Of a stretch of DNA of 64,000 nucleotides, positions 35,202 to 46,116 are shown piece after piece. Made by a program: the position numbers and the translations under genes. The notes beneath the pieces are model-generated. The model ran no database searches. It saw only the letters and a list, made by a program, of their open reading frames with translations, and was not told the DNA's origin. Source of the stretch: Microstegium vimineum (Eukaryota; Streptophyta; Magnoliopsida; Poales; Poaceae); the NCBI GenBank assembly GCA_022036555.1, contig CM039141.1, forward strand, positions 655,773 to 719,772. Reading direction: 5' to 3'. The number at the start of each line of letters is the position of its first letter. Position 1 is the stretch's first letter.

Positions 35202-36067
35202 TAGCTAGGCCCGATCTGCCCGTCAACAGAACAGAAGCTACCGTGGTGCAGTAGGGCAAGGCACGCATGCATCTTGTCTCGTCTGGCACTGCATTGCATT
35301 GTTGCAGGGTCGAAGGAACCTGGGACGTGAAGGCAACAAGACAGGGCGGAACAGAAGAGGAGGGATCCATCAGGTGGAAGCAGTGGAGGAGCAATTTTGC
35401 CCGCGGACACGGATCAGCAGGGCTTGGGGGCGGACACGGCACGAGGCCCTGTCTGTGGCGTCCTCCAGACACCGGCACCGGCACCTTCCCACTGTGGCGC
35501 TTGGCACTTGCGATCGGACGCCGGACGCGGAGCTTGGCAGGCAGGAAGAGAGATGTTGTTGAGCATGCATGCACAAGTGCGCCGCGCCGCAGCCTAGTCG
35601 CGCTCTGGAGCAGGGTCTTTGGTGTGTAGGCGGGGGCACCGGCCGGCTGCGCCCCAAAAGAGGGGCCGGCAGCCCCGTGGCATGTCGGGACGGAGCGCCG
35701 GGGGATCGCGACAGGACACCGGCCGGTGCGTGTAGTAGTAACAGGACAGGACAGGTGCAGGCTGCAGGCTGGCGCGAGTGTCAGTGCGCTTAAAGAGAAT
35801 GCAATGCAATGCAGACAAACCGGCCGGAGTACAGGACAGGAGCATCGTCGTACTCGCACTACAGGTGTGTGTGTCTGTCTGCCTGTCTCCGCTCGTCGCG
35901 CGGTCGCCGTGGTCGTGCTCGCTCGCCGTCGCCGCGCCGACGCCGACGCCGACGCTGCGCATTCATAGCATATACTTGGGTCGGTCTGAGTCTCTGTTGA
36001 CACGCGCGATGGCGATGGGGTGGGGATGGAAATGGAAGGCATCCTTCCTTTTCGACCACTTCCTACG
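35202..36067. other. GC-rich intergenic region, no recognised gene
   Basis: Long frames run on both strands because the DNA is GC-rich and contains simple ACAGG, GCAGGCT and CGCCGACGC repeats. None has a family resemblance and one runs through the adjacent MITE, so I call no gene. Confidence 0.4.
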
Positions 36068-36263
36068 TTAACTATCGTTTTAGATTTTCGTGTCATAATT
36101 TTAATTATATTTATATAAAATATGTGTAATATTTATGTTTCTAAATAAATTTATTAAAAAACTAGATCGAAAAACCTATCTAATAATATTAATTATATAT
36201 TGTGACTATCAATAATTTTTTATATAAAATTAATTTAAGTCAGATATTTTGGGACGGAGGGAG
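36068..36263. mobile_element. Stowaway MITE, 5' end degraded
   Basis: The right terminus acggagggag at 36254-36263 is followed by TA. The interior has the usual 'ctaataatattaattatatat' type block. The left inverted repeat is not recognisable beyond 'ctatcgtttta'. Confidence 0.65.
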
Positions 36264-36265
36264 TA

Positions 36266-39200
36266 ACAACAACATGGCTCCAATCAACGTGCTTTGCCTC
36301 GTTTCTCCTGTCCAGCCGTCGGCGCTTCTTGCTTGCGGCTCTGGGTGATACGCCACCAGACCTGCCTGAGACCGGCCACCACCACCGCGAGGACCGACCG
36401 TGGTTTCCGGCGATCACTGCCGTCTTCCCCTGCCGTCCGTCTTGATCGACGTACATCACCTGACAAACAACGACTGCTGCTGCCTGCTGGCCCCTCTAGC
36501 TAGCTGGGTTTGTTACACGTCACGTCCGGCCAAAAGGTTGAAGCAGGCCGATCGACGAGCAAGCAGAAGCAGCCATCCCATTGAAGGCTCCCAGCAAGTT
36601 TAGTAATACAGTCATTAACTGTTTGTAAAAATTCTTACAGCCTTCCTCTTAGCCATCCCACTCATACAATAATTTTATCTTCCTAATCAATACATGACTC
36701 ATTTGTTCATCTCACAGTATTTCTTGATTATTGAGTCCAAGCTGACCGTAAGCTTATAACCCATCTCTCCTCTCTCTTATTCTCTCTCTCCTCCACATCA
36801 GCATTTAGTTTTTTTTTTAGTCCACTATAATATTTGCTCTTAAAGACCTGGCATGGCAGGGGCGGAAGCTGCGGATCTAGAAGCACGGAAAGCGAGGCGA
36901 TGATGCCGGGCCGGCGAGCAACAATAGTCCAGCAAGAGGTCTGGCCTGTCTCCGCCTCCGGCTGGGGTTGGCCGGTAGGGCAAAGGATAAGACGGCAGGC
37001 GGGCGGGCGTCTGCTTCTGCCGCCGATGCTGGGATTGGTTCAGCCGCTCAGGCCTCAAGGCTGGCTGGATGGACATGGACGACGATGACATGGATAGATA
37101 GGATAGGACTAGCTAGCTATAGCTAGCCGACTAGGACCGGCCTCCTTTACCTGGAGCACACCGCACCGCCAGGCCCAGGCCCAGGCCCAGATGGGCCCTT
37201 GACCTCGCACAGCTGCTATCTGTAGGTAGCAAAGCATTGGCCCATCCCGCTAGGTGTCTCCGCGCCGAGGAACACGCTCAGGCCCACCAAATCAATAGCA
37301 ACGGACACATTATTTATTTTCTTCATCTGCTACCGCTGGTGCCGGCGGTGGGGCTCGGCGTAATTTTTTTTTTTAAAAAAAAATGGCGCGCCGCCTCAAG
37401 TCAATCAGTGCCGGCCTGCAGAGCAATCATGCATGTCAGACGCCTGGCTGCCCTTGCACTACTGTGCACTCACTCTCTCTCTCTCTCTGTTATCGCTTGC
37501 CAGCCGCACGGACCGAAGCGATATGAATATATGAATATGCTATCGCCGGCAATGGCATAAGTAGTAGGACAGAGCATAGCATAGACTATTGTACTGTACG
37601 TGTGGTGCATGTGCTCTGTGTGGAACGTGGACGTACTACATGTCTGTGTGTCGTAAAAATAAACAAAGCAAAGGTGCGTGTTGGGCCGGGACTAGTATGT
37701 GTCATGTGTACGTGCATCTCGGCATCTTGTTGCATCTCGCCAACGTTTTCGATCTCTCCTCCGGGTCCGTACCACAACCAGTGGCGAAGCCACGTTGAGG
37801 CAGTCGAGTGCACATACACCAGGGTAAAATAAAAAAGTTAGTTAACATGTAGTAAATTTTACCTTTTATGCACCACTCTAGCTTAAGTATGTGCACCATC
37901 ATGACCGTGTGCACTCGAGTCTTTGATGCTCTAGCTTCGTCGCTGACCACAACTCACACGTTGCATTGCATGCATATGCATATATGCATGGTTCACGTCT
38001 CCACTCTCCATCTAGCTGGCCGCCGGTCAAAGCGATACGCCTGCCTTGTCAAAAAAAAAAAAACAAACGATACGCCTGTGGATGGATGATAATAATGGAT
38101 TCCCCACGATTCCATGCCCATGTCCCCCAATATGGATTTCTTTCTTTCTTTGTTGTGGGCTGCCACTGACGGAGGATGTGGGGGCAAATCATGGACCGCC
38201 CGCTGCTGCCATCGGTTCCCAGGCCTGCCCGCACCGCAATCCGCTAATGGGCCGCGTTCAACTCACTGCGCCAGCTCCCTCCTGCCCAGTACTTGTTCAT
38301 TGGGCCGGTCCGTTGCATTTGCACACCCCGGAAGCCCAATTCACTCGTCAGTTTCAGCTTGTTTCCTAACCGGCCCACCAGTTGTCCAGCACAGCCAGAT
38401 ATTTCATCCACGTCCACTCCATCCGTCTGTAGTCTATTTTTATCTATCCCGTCGCTGTTACTGAAACCAACCGAACCGCGCCCTCTGATTCCCATCAAAC
38501 GCCGTTCCGATATTCTCAGGTCAGTCTGTGGGGGCGTTTCTGAATTTTCTGATGCTTTGGGTAAGCTGTTGCTGTTGTGATCCGATTCAAGACAATCCAA
38601 ACTATATATCGAGCTAAGCTAGCCCCTTTCAAAAAAAAAAAGAAGAAGTTGATTTTCCTTTTTCCAAACTATCGAGCCACGAACCGTGCCAGAAATCCAG
38701 ATATTTTATCCTCTTTCTTCATATGCAGTCTGTTCAATCGCTGTTACTGAAAAGGCAACAATAACAACAGAAGAAGAAAAAAAGCAGCTTCCTGATATTT
38801 GTGGTGGTGGATGTGACCATCACTCTGACGTCTTCTTGTGTTTCTCATCCGGATCGGGATCGGAATCGGAAACAGCACCTCTCTGGCTCTCACGGATGTT
38901 CTTCGTTTTCTGATTGCTGATGCTGCAGCAGCATCCACACACTAGTCGCTGCGCTGCGGTATGGTTCAGTAGCAGTTGCGTGTACGTGAACCTGCATTCA
39001 GTTCAGTAGCAACAAGTGGAGACAGCACTGACCTGCGTGCCACAGCAAGCTAGAATATCTGTCATTGGAGACACAAACTCTGATGATGCTCAAAGATTTT
39101 GCTCTGACAGCGATGCTAGAGGTAACACAGGCTTGTTGAACGTGTATTATTGAAGTGAGGGTCTGTTTGCAACGTACAAATTTCACAAGAATCAATTCAA

Positions 39201-39400
39201 ATTTATTTTCATAGACTGTGTTCCAAACAAGGCATGAATGCTTGATTCCCTGCAGTTCAAATTCATGACCACCACCATCGGCCGGCACATGCCAAGATAA
39301 CGCACGCCTTTCCGTCTCATCTGCCAAGATTATGACTCAAGACCTACCAATACCATCAGCACAGCAATGACAATTGCTTCTCTTGTCCTGTGGATATAGT
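36266..39400. other. Intergenic DNA, no supportable gene
   Basis: Mixed composition with an agctagctatagctagc palindrome near 37110, GGCCCA repeats near 37170, a CT run near 37474 and several poly-A/T tracts. Segments near 38395-38465 and 38690-38755 share a diverged 'ccagatattt..' and an identical 'cgctgttactgaaa', suggesting a small local duplication. No frame resembles a known protein. Confidence 0.4.
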
Positions 39401-39597
39401 ACAAGCTAAAAAAGACAGGAGCCATAGACTCGCCTTATCCATGAATGAAACAACTTGAAAGTTGATGATAAGATCATGCCCAAATGAAATGAGGATGGAG
39501 CGAAACAAAACAGTTTTGTCCTTTCGTCTGAACAGTCATCTTTAACGATTACCCTGATCCAATGCGTCAGCAAAGCAATACCCAACGGACAGACTCC

Positions 39598-39709
39598 AAA
39601 CAGGTGGGTTTGATTCTGGTTCAGGCTCCAAAACTGCAAGTTAATAAAACTGCAAGTTCTGATCAAGAAACAAACAGGTGGGTTTGATTCTGGTTCAGGC
39701 TCCAAAACT
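39598..39709. repeat. 38-bp perfect direct duplication
   Basis: A 38-bp block beginning aaacaggtgggtttgatt occurs at 39598-39635 and identically at 39672-39709. In between lies a shorter repeat of 'aaaactgcaagtt' (near 39629 and 39647). The 74-bp spacing suggests stepwise tandem duplication. No transcript is assigned. Confidence 0.9.
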
Positions 39710-40101
39710 TCAGCGTGGACACAAAGGGCAGAATTCAGGCTCTCATCAAGGCCTGAATCTTGCAAGCAGCAAGACAAACTGGAAAGAAAGAGCAGCTCAA
39801 GCTGCATGAATATTAATGAGTATTAACCATGCAGAAACGACTTGTTGCTGCATAGTAGAGGATTGAAATCACCCAGACAGGTTCGCCAAGCAAAACATTG
39901 TTCATGCTTGAGGAAAAAGTCTAGTAGGATGCTAAACAGACGCAATAGTGAGAGTAGCAGACTTTACAAAAGCTCAAGCCTGCGCATCCGCATCTCAATT
40001 CGTCTGTCGCTCCGGAATGAGACCACGAAAGAATGAAATCTGTACAAGATCGACGGAGGAACCACCTCCGACGAAATCTAGTACTACTAGTCTACTACGG
40101 T

Positions 40102-41310
40102 CTAGTATCTTCCAGACGACAACAATGGATTATCCGATCCGTGACCGGCGAGCAGCTGTTGAGTCGCGGACGCAGGCAGAGGAAGCCACGGGCCTCCCGG
40201 TGCAGCAGCCTCCATGGCAATGGCTTTGGCGAGCGGGACGAGGCCCGGCTTCTGGTAGGTGAAGTGCAGGTCCCTGTTGGCAGCCAAGGCCATGAGCTCT
40301 GACTCGTCCAGCCCCCGTGCAGGGCCGAGGCTGCACCTGTCAGCCCCGTGCTTGGCGAGCGCGTCCTTGAACTTATTGATCTGAAAACAAACACAAACGT
40401 ACCGGATATTAGCAAACACGTTACGTTACAATTCATTCATGTTATATACTGCTGGAGCCTGGAGTGGGTGCTAGCTGTTACCTACCGTTGCATTGGTGCA
40501 GCTGAAGCTGCTGACCCGTCCCTCGGCTCCCCTGTAGAACCTGAAGAAGGGGAGGACATGGACATGGAGGCTGTAGCACATGGACTTGTGCGTCTCGTAG
40601 TTCACCTGCAGGAACACCACGTCCGGGTTCTTCTCGGCGAACTGGGCAATCTGCGCGTTTCGGCAGGAACAGCCTCACAGAGTCAGAGAAGGGAATCGAC
40701 CGACCGAGCATTGGGTTGCGTGGTTCTTTCTTTCTTGGAATCAGACGTACGTAAGTACCTTGGGGTGGAGGGCCTTGCAGCCGCCGCAACCTGGCGAGAA
40801 GAAGTCGACGACGACGAGCTTGTCGCCGGCGTTGAGTAGGGAGTCGGCGAGATCCTGCGCGGACTCGACCTCCCGCATGTTGGGGTGCAGACCCTTCTCC
40901 CACCACCGCATGGCCTTGGGAAACGACAGGTTCATCTGCAGCAGCAAAGCACAGGTTAGCCTTCTTCTTCAACAGGCAAAAGAACAAGGTGGGGAACAGA
41001 GCTTTGTTTGAATTGAACTTGCAAGTGAAACAAGAATACAGGAAAGGAAGCGGGCGGGCATGACGAAGCGACCAACCTGTCCCGGCGCGGCGGCGGCGGC
41101 GGCGACCTCGTGGCTCCGAGACATGGGCCTCGGCTTCCTGTCCGACACCGACATCCTTCCGGCGGAGAAGTTGCTCTTTGTGGCGTAGCCGCCGAGCGGC
41201 AGGGACTCCGCGAGCGCGGCCTTGGCGGCGGCGCCCCTGGCCCGGGCAGCGACGCCCACGTCCCCGCCGCAGGGCGACGCGACGACGCCGTTGCACAACG
41301 CCTCAGCCAT
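40102..41310 (-). CDS. ACHT: Chloroplast ACHT-type thioredoxin-like protein
   Basis: An atypical Cys/His-rich thioredoxin expected to act in the chloroplast in thiol-disulfide exchange; family members regulate plastid enzymes through 2-Cys peroxiredoxin. Four exons: 41310-41077 (78 codons), 40935-40759 (59), 40650-40486 (55) and 40380-40102 (92 plus stop), all joined in phase 0 with GT..AG borders, giving 284 residues. Residues 1 to about 75 are Ala/Arg/Ser-rich, like a transit peptide. The thioredoxin fold includes LVVVDFFSPGCGGCKALHPK; the active site CGGC (Cys128, Cys131) replaces the classical CGPC. NPDVVFLQVNYETHKSMCYS and VHVLPFFRFYRGAEGRVSSF follow. The C-terminal tail KFKDALAKHGADRCSLGP is typical of the ACHT1/2 group. 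The exact paralogue is not determined. Confidence 0.93.
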
Positions 41311-41500
41311 GTGCTCAAGAAATCGAATCCCACACTAGTCCGGCGCAGGGAGCGAGGTGCAGCAGCGGAGAGAGCACGCGAAGGATGAGCTCGACGAGGG
41401 GGAGCTGCTGCAATGGAGAAAGAATGCGAATGCGGCGAGGAGAGGAGAAAAGCAACGCCCTTTTAGAGGACAACAAGAGAAAGGTGGGGCCCACGCACGC

Positions 41501-41510
41501 CTTTTAAAAC
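41501..41510 (-). promoter_or_regulatory. Candidate TATA-like box of ACHT gene
   Basis: gttttaaaag on the minus strand, about 190 bp upstream of the start codon, next to GC-rich 'gcgtgggccc' promoter-like DNA. Suggestive only. Confidence 0.35.
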
Positions 41511-42468
41511 CTCCCACGCCTCGTTCACCCTCTCATCCGCAACGGCTTCCGCGTGCGGTAACTCTCGCTCGGGCAGGGGACCGTCGGATCCTCGCGGGGC
41601 GACGGACGGATTCGCGCCGCTTTTACCGCACGGTTAAAGGCGAGCGGATGTGGATATAGTGGTGTGGATAAGACCGAGGAGAGGAGGCTGGGGTGGGGGG
41701 CCTCGGCGCCTCGCCGTCGCCAGCGGTAGGTAGGCAGTTGAACGTGACACGTATTTGTCGTTCGTGCCTGCCTGCCTGCCGGGTGGGTACATGGCGCGTA
41801 CTGTAGCTCTCTCGGTTTTGTTCTGTTCCGTGGCCACTACAGAACCGAGCGGGGTGACCCACCCACCAGTGACCTGCTGCAGCTTGTTCGTTCCAAGTGT
41901 AGAGAAAATTCAGAGAGAGTATTTTTACTGTGTATTTTTGACGAATTACACTCGGTTAATTGGATCTGAATTTTGTAACGCAAATCCGGCCAGTGCCGGA
42001 GATGACGGTGCGCAGCGCTGTCGTCGATGCACTGTTCTGACCGTTGACCGCTTACTAGATAGCTAGGTACTAGAGTACAACTCCGGTTAGCTTAACTTTG
42101 TGTTTGGACCAGCACGTTTTCCGTGCAAATCTGTTGTAGTAGGCACGCAACGGGACGATGAACGGCAATACGTATAGGTTCCACGTTTACTTTGTTTAGC
42201 ATCCTGGTGGGGTAAACATAGGCAGGCGCTAAACGTGGTCCACTGGTTCAGAAGCCATTTGCACGGGCTAATTGTAGCCCCTGCAGTTTTAAGTTGGTTG
42301 ACAGCACAGGGCCGGCCGGGTTAATAAAGCAGCCCCAGTATGGCAGCAAAGTGTGTAATCGATCTATAGGGAATAAACTACGCTGTACCAGCTGCTAGTT
42401 AGATGGACTATTGTGAAGGTAGTTCGATGCATATAGCAGACTACTCTATTGTCAGCTGCTTGTGATGG
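41511..42468. other. Upstream/intergenic DNA
   Basis: The GC-rich part to about 41880 is presumably the ACHT promoter region; AT-rich DNA follows. No supportable second gene. Confidence 0.4.
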
Positions 42469-42470
42469 TA

Positions 42471-42752
42471 CTCCCTCCGTCCCTGAAAGAATAGATTTCT
42501 GGATTTATCCTAAGTTTGACTAAATTTCTAGAATAAAGCATTATCAAACTAGTATTATTAAATTTATCTAAGAATATATTTTTACATGGTACTCAGCCTG
42601 TTCGTTTGGCTTATCAGTAAAAAATCAGCCAAAACAGTATCAGCCACGACTTATCAGTCAAAAAACAGTCAAACGAACAAGCCGTTAGTTAAAGTTTAAA
42701 AAGTTTGACTGCCACGGATTTTAGGAATTAATTCTTTCAGGGATGGAGGGAG
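42471..42752. mobile_element. Stowaway MITE with another MITE inside
   Basis: The outer element has ctccctccgt and 'ggatggagggag' ends and TA flanks (42469-42470, 42753-42754). It is longer than usual because an unrelated element sits at 42596-42683. The remaining halves carry the usual 'ctaagtttgactaaattt' and 'aaagtttgactgcca' pair. Confidence 0.88.
42596..42683. mobile_element. Short inner MITE ('gcctgttcgtttg' ends)
   Basis: An 88-bp insertion with inverted ends 'gcctgttcgtttggc' and 'gtcaaacgaacaagcc' and internal 'ttatcag' repeats. Ends of this type are frequent in sorghum and sugarcane MITEs in my recollection. No unambiguous target duplication. Confidence 0.65.
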
Positions 42753-42754
42753 TA

Positions 42755-45674
42755 CCCTACCCTTGCATACCAATACCACGGATCGGATTGGATTCTGTTG
42801 GCCGGCAGCGGCAGCACACAGACTGGGAAATGGATGATGGAAGAAGGAAACAAAAAATAAGCAGATGGAAATGGGCCAATACCAATTGTCAATTGACGAC
42901 GCTGCAAAGCAGGTGAGCGGAGACGAGAGCAAGCTGCAAGCAGCTGGGCATGGGGCCGCATGGCGCTGGTGGCTGGCGCGGCCGTGGCCCAACCAAAATC
43001 ATCAACGCAGAGGCAGAGGTGGTGGGGGCATGCAGCCGCGGTGCGTCGTCGCATCGCATTCGATCGGTAATCCGTGATCCGTTTTTTTTTTCTTTTTCTT
43101 TTGATGATGAGGCTGGCAGGCGGGACCGCGGGAGCACGAGCCCTCAGTCCTCAGTCCTCACATGGGGGCCATCGACAGAGAGAGCTGTGCCCCCTCTCTC
43201 TCCGTCAGCATTGACTGGAGGCCACGGCCCACCCACCCGAGAGATGCAGTGAACCGAACCGACAGGCTACAGGCACGGAGAGGACGTTGGATTCCCAGAG
43301 CGCTGGGTCTGTTGTGTCTGTCTGAGGAGTCTGACTCGGACGCCAGTCACCACACCTGTCCCTCATGGCCTCATCTCCCGCTGCCTAGCTGATACCACAC
43401 CACTGTGACGAACGCAAACAGTCCGTGCTACTACTCGTGTACTACTTGTACCTCAAGTCCTCGACGCACAAAAAAAAACTTATCTAAAAATAATTATAAA
43501 TAATAACACACGAAAAAACACTAATATACAGTACTAATCGTCTTTCATTCGCCTTGTTGTAATAACCAACAAAAAAAAACCCGGAAGGAACGCCCTCCAT
43601 CATATGAGAAGGATTGAAGTTCTTCCATTTCTTGTGAGTTGTGGCATTAATGGATAGGACTGGTCTTCGCTCCATTCGTAATTCTAGTTTGTTTCAGTTT
43701 ATTCTTCTCCATCGCAGAACACTATTTAATCAACCGACTTTTATACCAACCGAACAGAGCCGACTCGTGTCAACAAGTCTAATTGGCTAGGTCACCGTCT
43801 CCTACGTTTACTAGTGGGTTAATTATGTATATGTATTAGTAGCAGTTATTGTTGTCGGACTGGCATTAAATAGTGTTTTTGACTTTGTTTTTTTTTTCCT
43901 TCCTTCTTAGATAGAGAAACCCGTAACGTTTTTTCGAGTAGATGGATAGGGCTCTGTGTTTGTGCATCAATCAAAGGTCCAGCGTCGGTTTTGGCCCATC
44001 GCCGTCGTGGGCGTGGCGTGGTCCTCGGAGTGGCGGTGTCGTCTTGCCTGTCTGCAACGGTGGGCCTAGATGCGCGCGGTCTTCTTTTCTCATTCTGATC
44101 TGAGGATGGCCCATGGGCCTAATTAACTTTCGTCAGCTACCAGTATCTTTAGCGGCGGGCCGGATGCGCGCGGTCCAGGATTTCCATTTCTCTCTTTTTT
44201 CTGAGTTCTGATGATGTCGGGTGAAAAAAGGAAGGAAGCGTGGACATTACAACTGCCCACGTAAAGCCTTTGGTTTCGTATGTACGCAAGTACAAAGCAT
44301 ATGGGCTCGGAGTTTAAGCTCGGCCGAACTGATTATTTCCCTCTCCGTTTTGCAATTTGCCAGTTGCTTTGCTGCTGCTGCTGCGGCCGACGAGCGTACT
44401 GCGCCTGCGCCAAAGCCAGCAATTGGCGCCCACACGTAGGGCCACACGACGCACTCGATCGCACACGGCCCCGGTGACACGCTTGCGTGAGTCGCCATGC
44501 ACATGCGTGCACACAACACTAGTACTAGCCTAGTGCAGGATATGCGCACGCGGTGCGGCCATATTCTACTAGTACTACAGTAGTAGGCGCTACCAGTGCA
44601 GGCAAAGACTGAAAGACAGCAATGCATGTCGATCAGAATCCCTTGCCATCTGCTGCACCTTTTGACCTAGCTTATCCGTTCTTTTCAGTGACGACAAGCT
44701 AAGCTGTAGCGATCGAGGCCGGAGTGACCTAGCTCGATCGCTCGCTCGCTGTACGTGGGCTGTGTCTGCAGGTGTCCGGTTCCGGTGGTGATCTCTCAAC
44801 TCTCATCATATGTTGGATCCATCAGAAGTGCATGCAGAAGAGATGGACTGATGGAGCCCAGCCAGCAAATCTGAAGCTCACTTTACGCTCACTTGATCCC
44901 CTAGGCTAGGGCAAGGCTACCAAGCTATTCCGGGAATACGGGTTGTGGTTGGGCGGTGCGCGCGAATGGCCACCACCACACACCTGCGTGTGCGATCTAT
45001 GGTGGATTGCCCTTTTGACTCCCCCATGGGCCATGCAGCCCCCATCCCTCCGGGCTCCGGCCTCCGCTCCGCGTTGCCGCCACTACTAGTACAGCCTGCA
45101 GTACCACGCACTAGCACCAGTGCGTCCGGCCACCGCGCGCCGCCGCCTACGACTGCCTGTCACCTGGGGAGATATACTCTAGATGGTACGTATCCGATCC
45201 GATATGCATGCCCGTCGTCGAAAAGACGGGTAACCAACCAACTGATGCCGGCCAGCTCGCCCGCCCGCCCGCCGAAACAAAAGCTTCCCTTGTCACTTCT
45301 CAATGCATGCCAGTGTTGTGGTCATCTCATCATCCCATCATGATAATGACACCTGCACATGCCCAAATCTAAACCACTCCTACACACTACTGCTTTCTTT
45401 CTTTCTTTCTTTCTTTCTCGTCAACTTGTATTCTGTGCTTTGTACACTAGTAGTTTATCTCCCAGCTAGCTAAGCCTGCAGGCAGCCAGCGCCATTGCTG
45501 ACCTGCTTTATTTGCATATGCATACACGCTTCCTGCACTCATGTCCACACCACCTTTGTTGTTGTTGTTGTACTCGTAATCTTCATCTATCCCATATGTT
45601 CTTGCATTATTCCATTCACACACCACTGCTTGTTTTACTACAGTGTTTTGATCAGGATATTATTGAACAAATGC
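42755..45674. other. Intergenic DNA, no supportable gene
   Basis: Open frames are short, antisense to each other and unlike any family. Notable only for a CTTT run at 45393-45418 and poly-T tracts near 43081 and 43888. Confidence 0.4.
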
Positions 45675-45677
45675 TTA

Positions 45678-45857
45678 CACTACTAAAATAGTGGAGTTCT
45701 CTTAGTGTTTCGAGTAGTAATGAAACATTACCACTAATTATAGCACATAAAAATCTCACTAGGAGACATTTAGTAGGAAAAGTTTATACCAAATTTTAAC
45801 TATCAAAACACTAGGAGAAGTCCACCTCACTAGGAGAAGTTTAATATTTTGGTAGTG
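45678..45857. mobile_element. CACTA-type MITE, copy B
   Basis: 180 bp beginning CACTACTAAAATAG and ending 'tattttggtagtg', with terminal repeats matching at 12 of 14 positions. Flanked by a perfect 3-bp duplication, tta (45675-45677, 45858-45860). Full-length match in opposite orientation to 31266-31450. Confidence 0.82.
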
Positions 45858-45860
45858 TTA

Positions 45861-46028
45861 TATTATATTTTCGTCCAGCCCAATGGGAACTGATGCCCAG
45901 CAAAGGTCGCCGCTGTCCATTTCTGCATCCAGTAAAGGACTAGCTTAGCTTTGCACTTCTTGTTGTGTGCCTTCGCTCAACACCTCTCTCGATCTCACAC
46001 TCACACACACAGGCATACGGACGGGCAG

Positions 46029-46116
<88 letters not shown>

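Noticed and set aside
35116..36096. A 326-codon minus-strand frame
   Set aside because: It runs through a MITE at its 3' end, has low-complexity Arg/Ser/Thr/Ala composition with no family resemblance, and overlaps equally open frames on the other strand. A product of GC-rich DNA.
40348..40839. A 163-codon plus-strand frame
   Set aside because: Antisense to ACHT exons 2-3, reads across their introns, no family resemblance.
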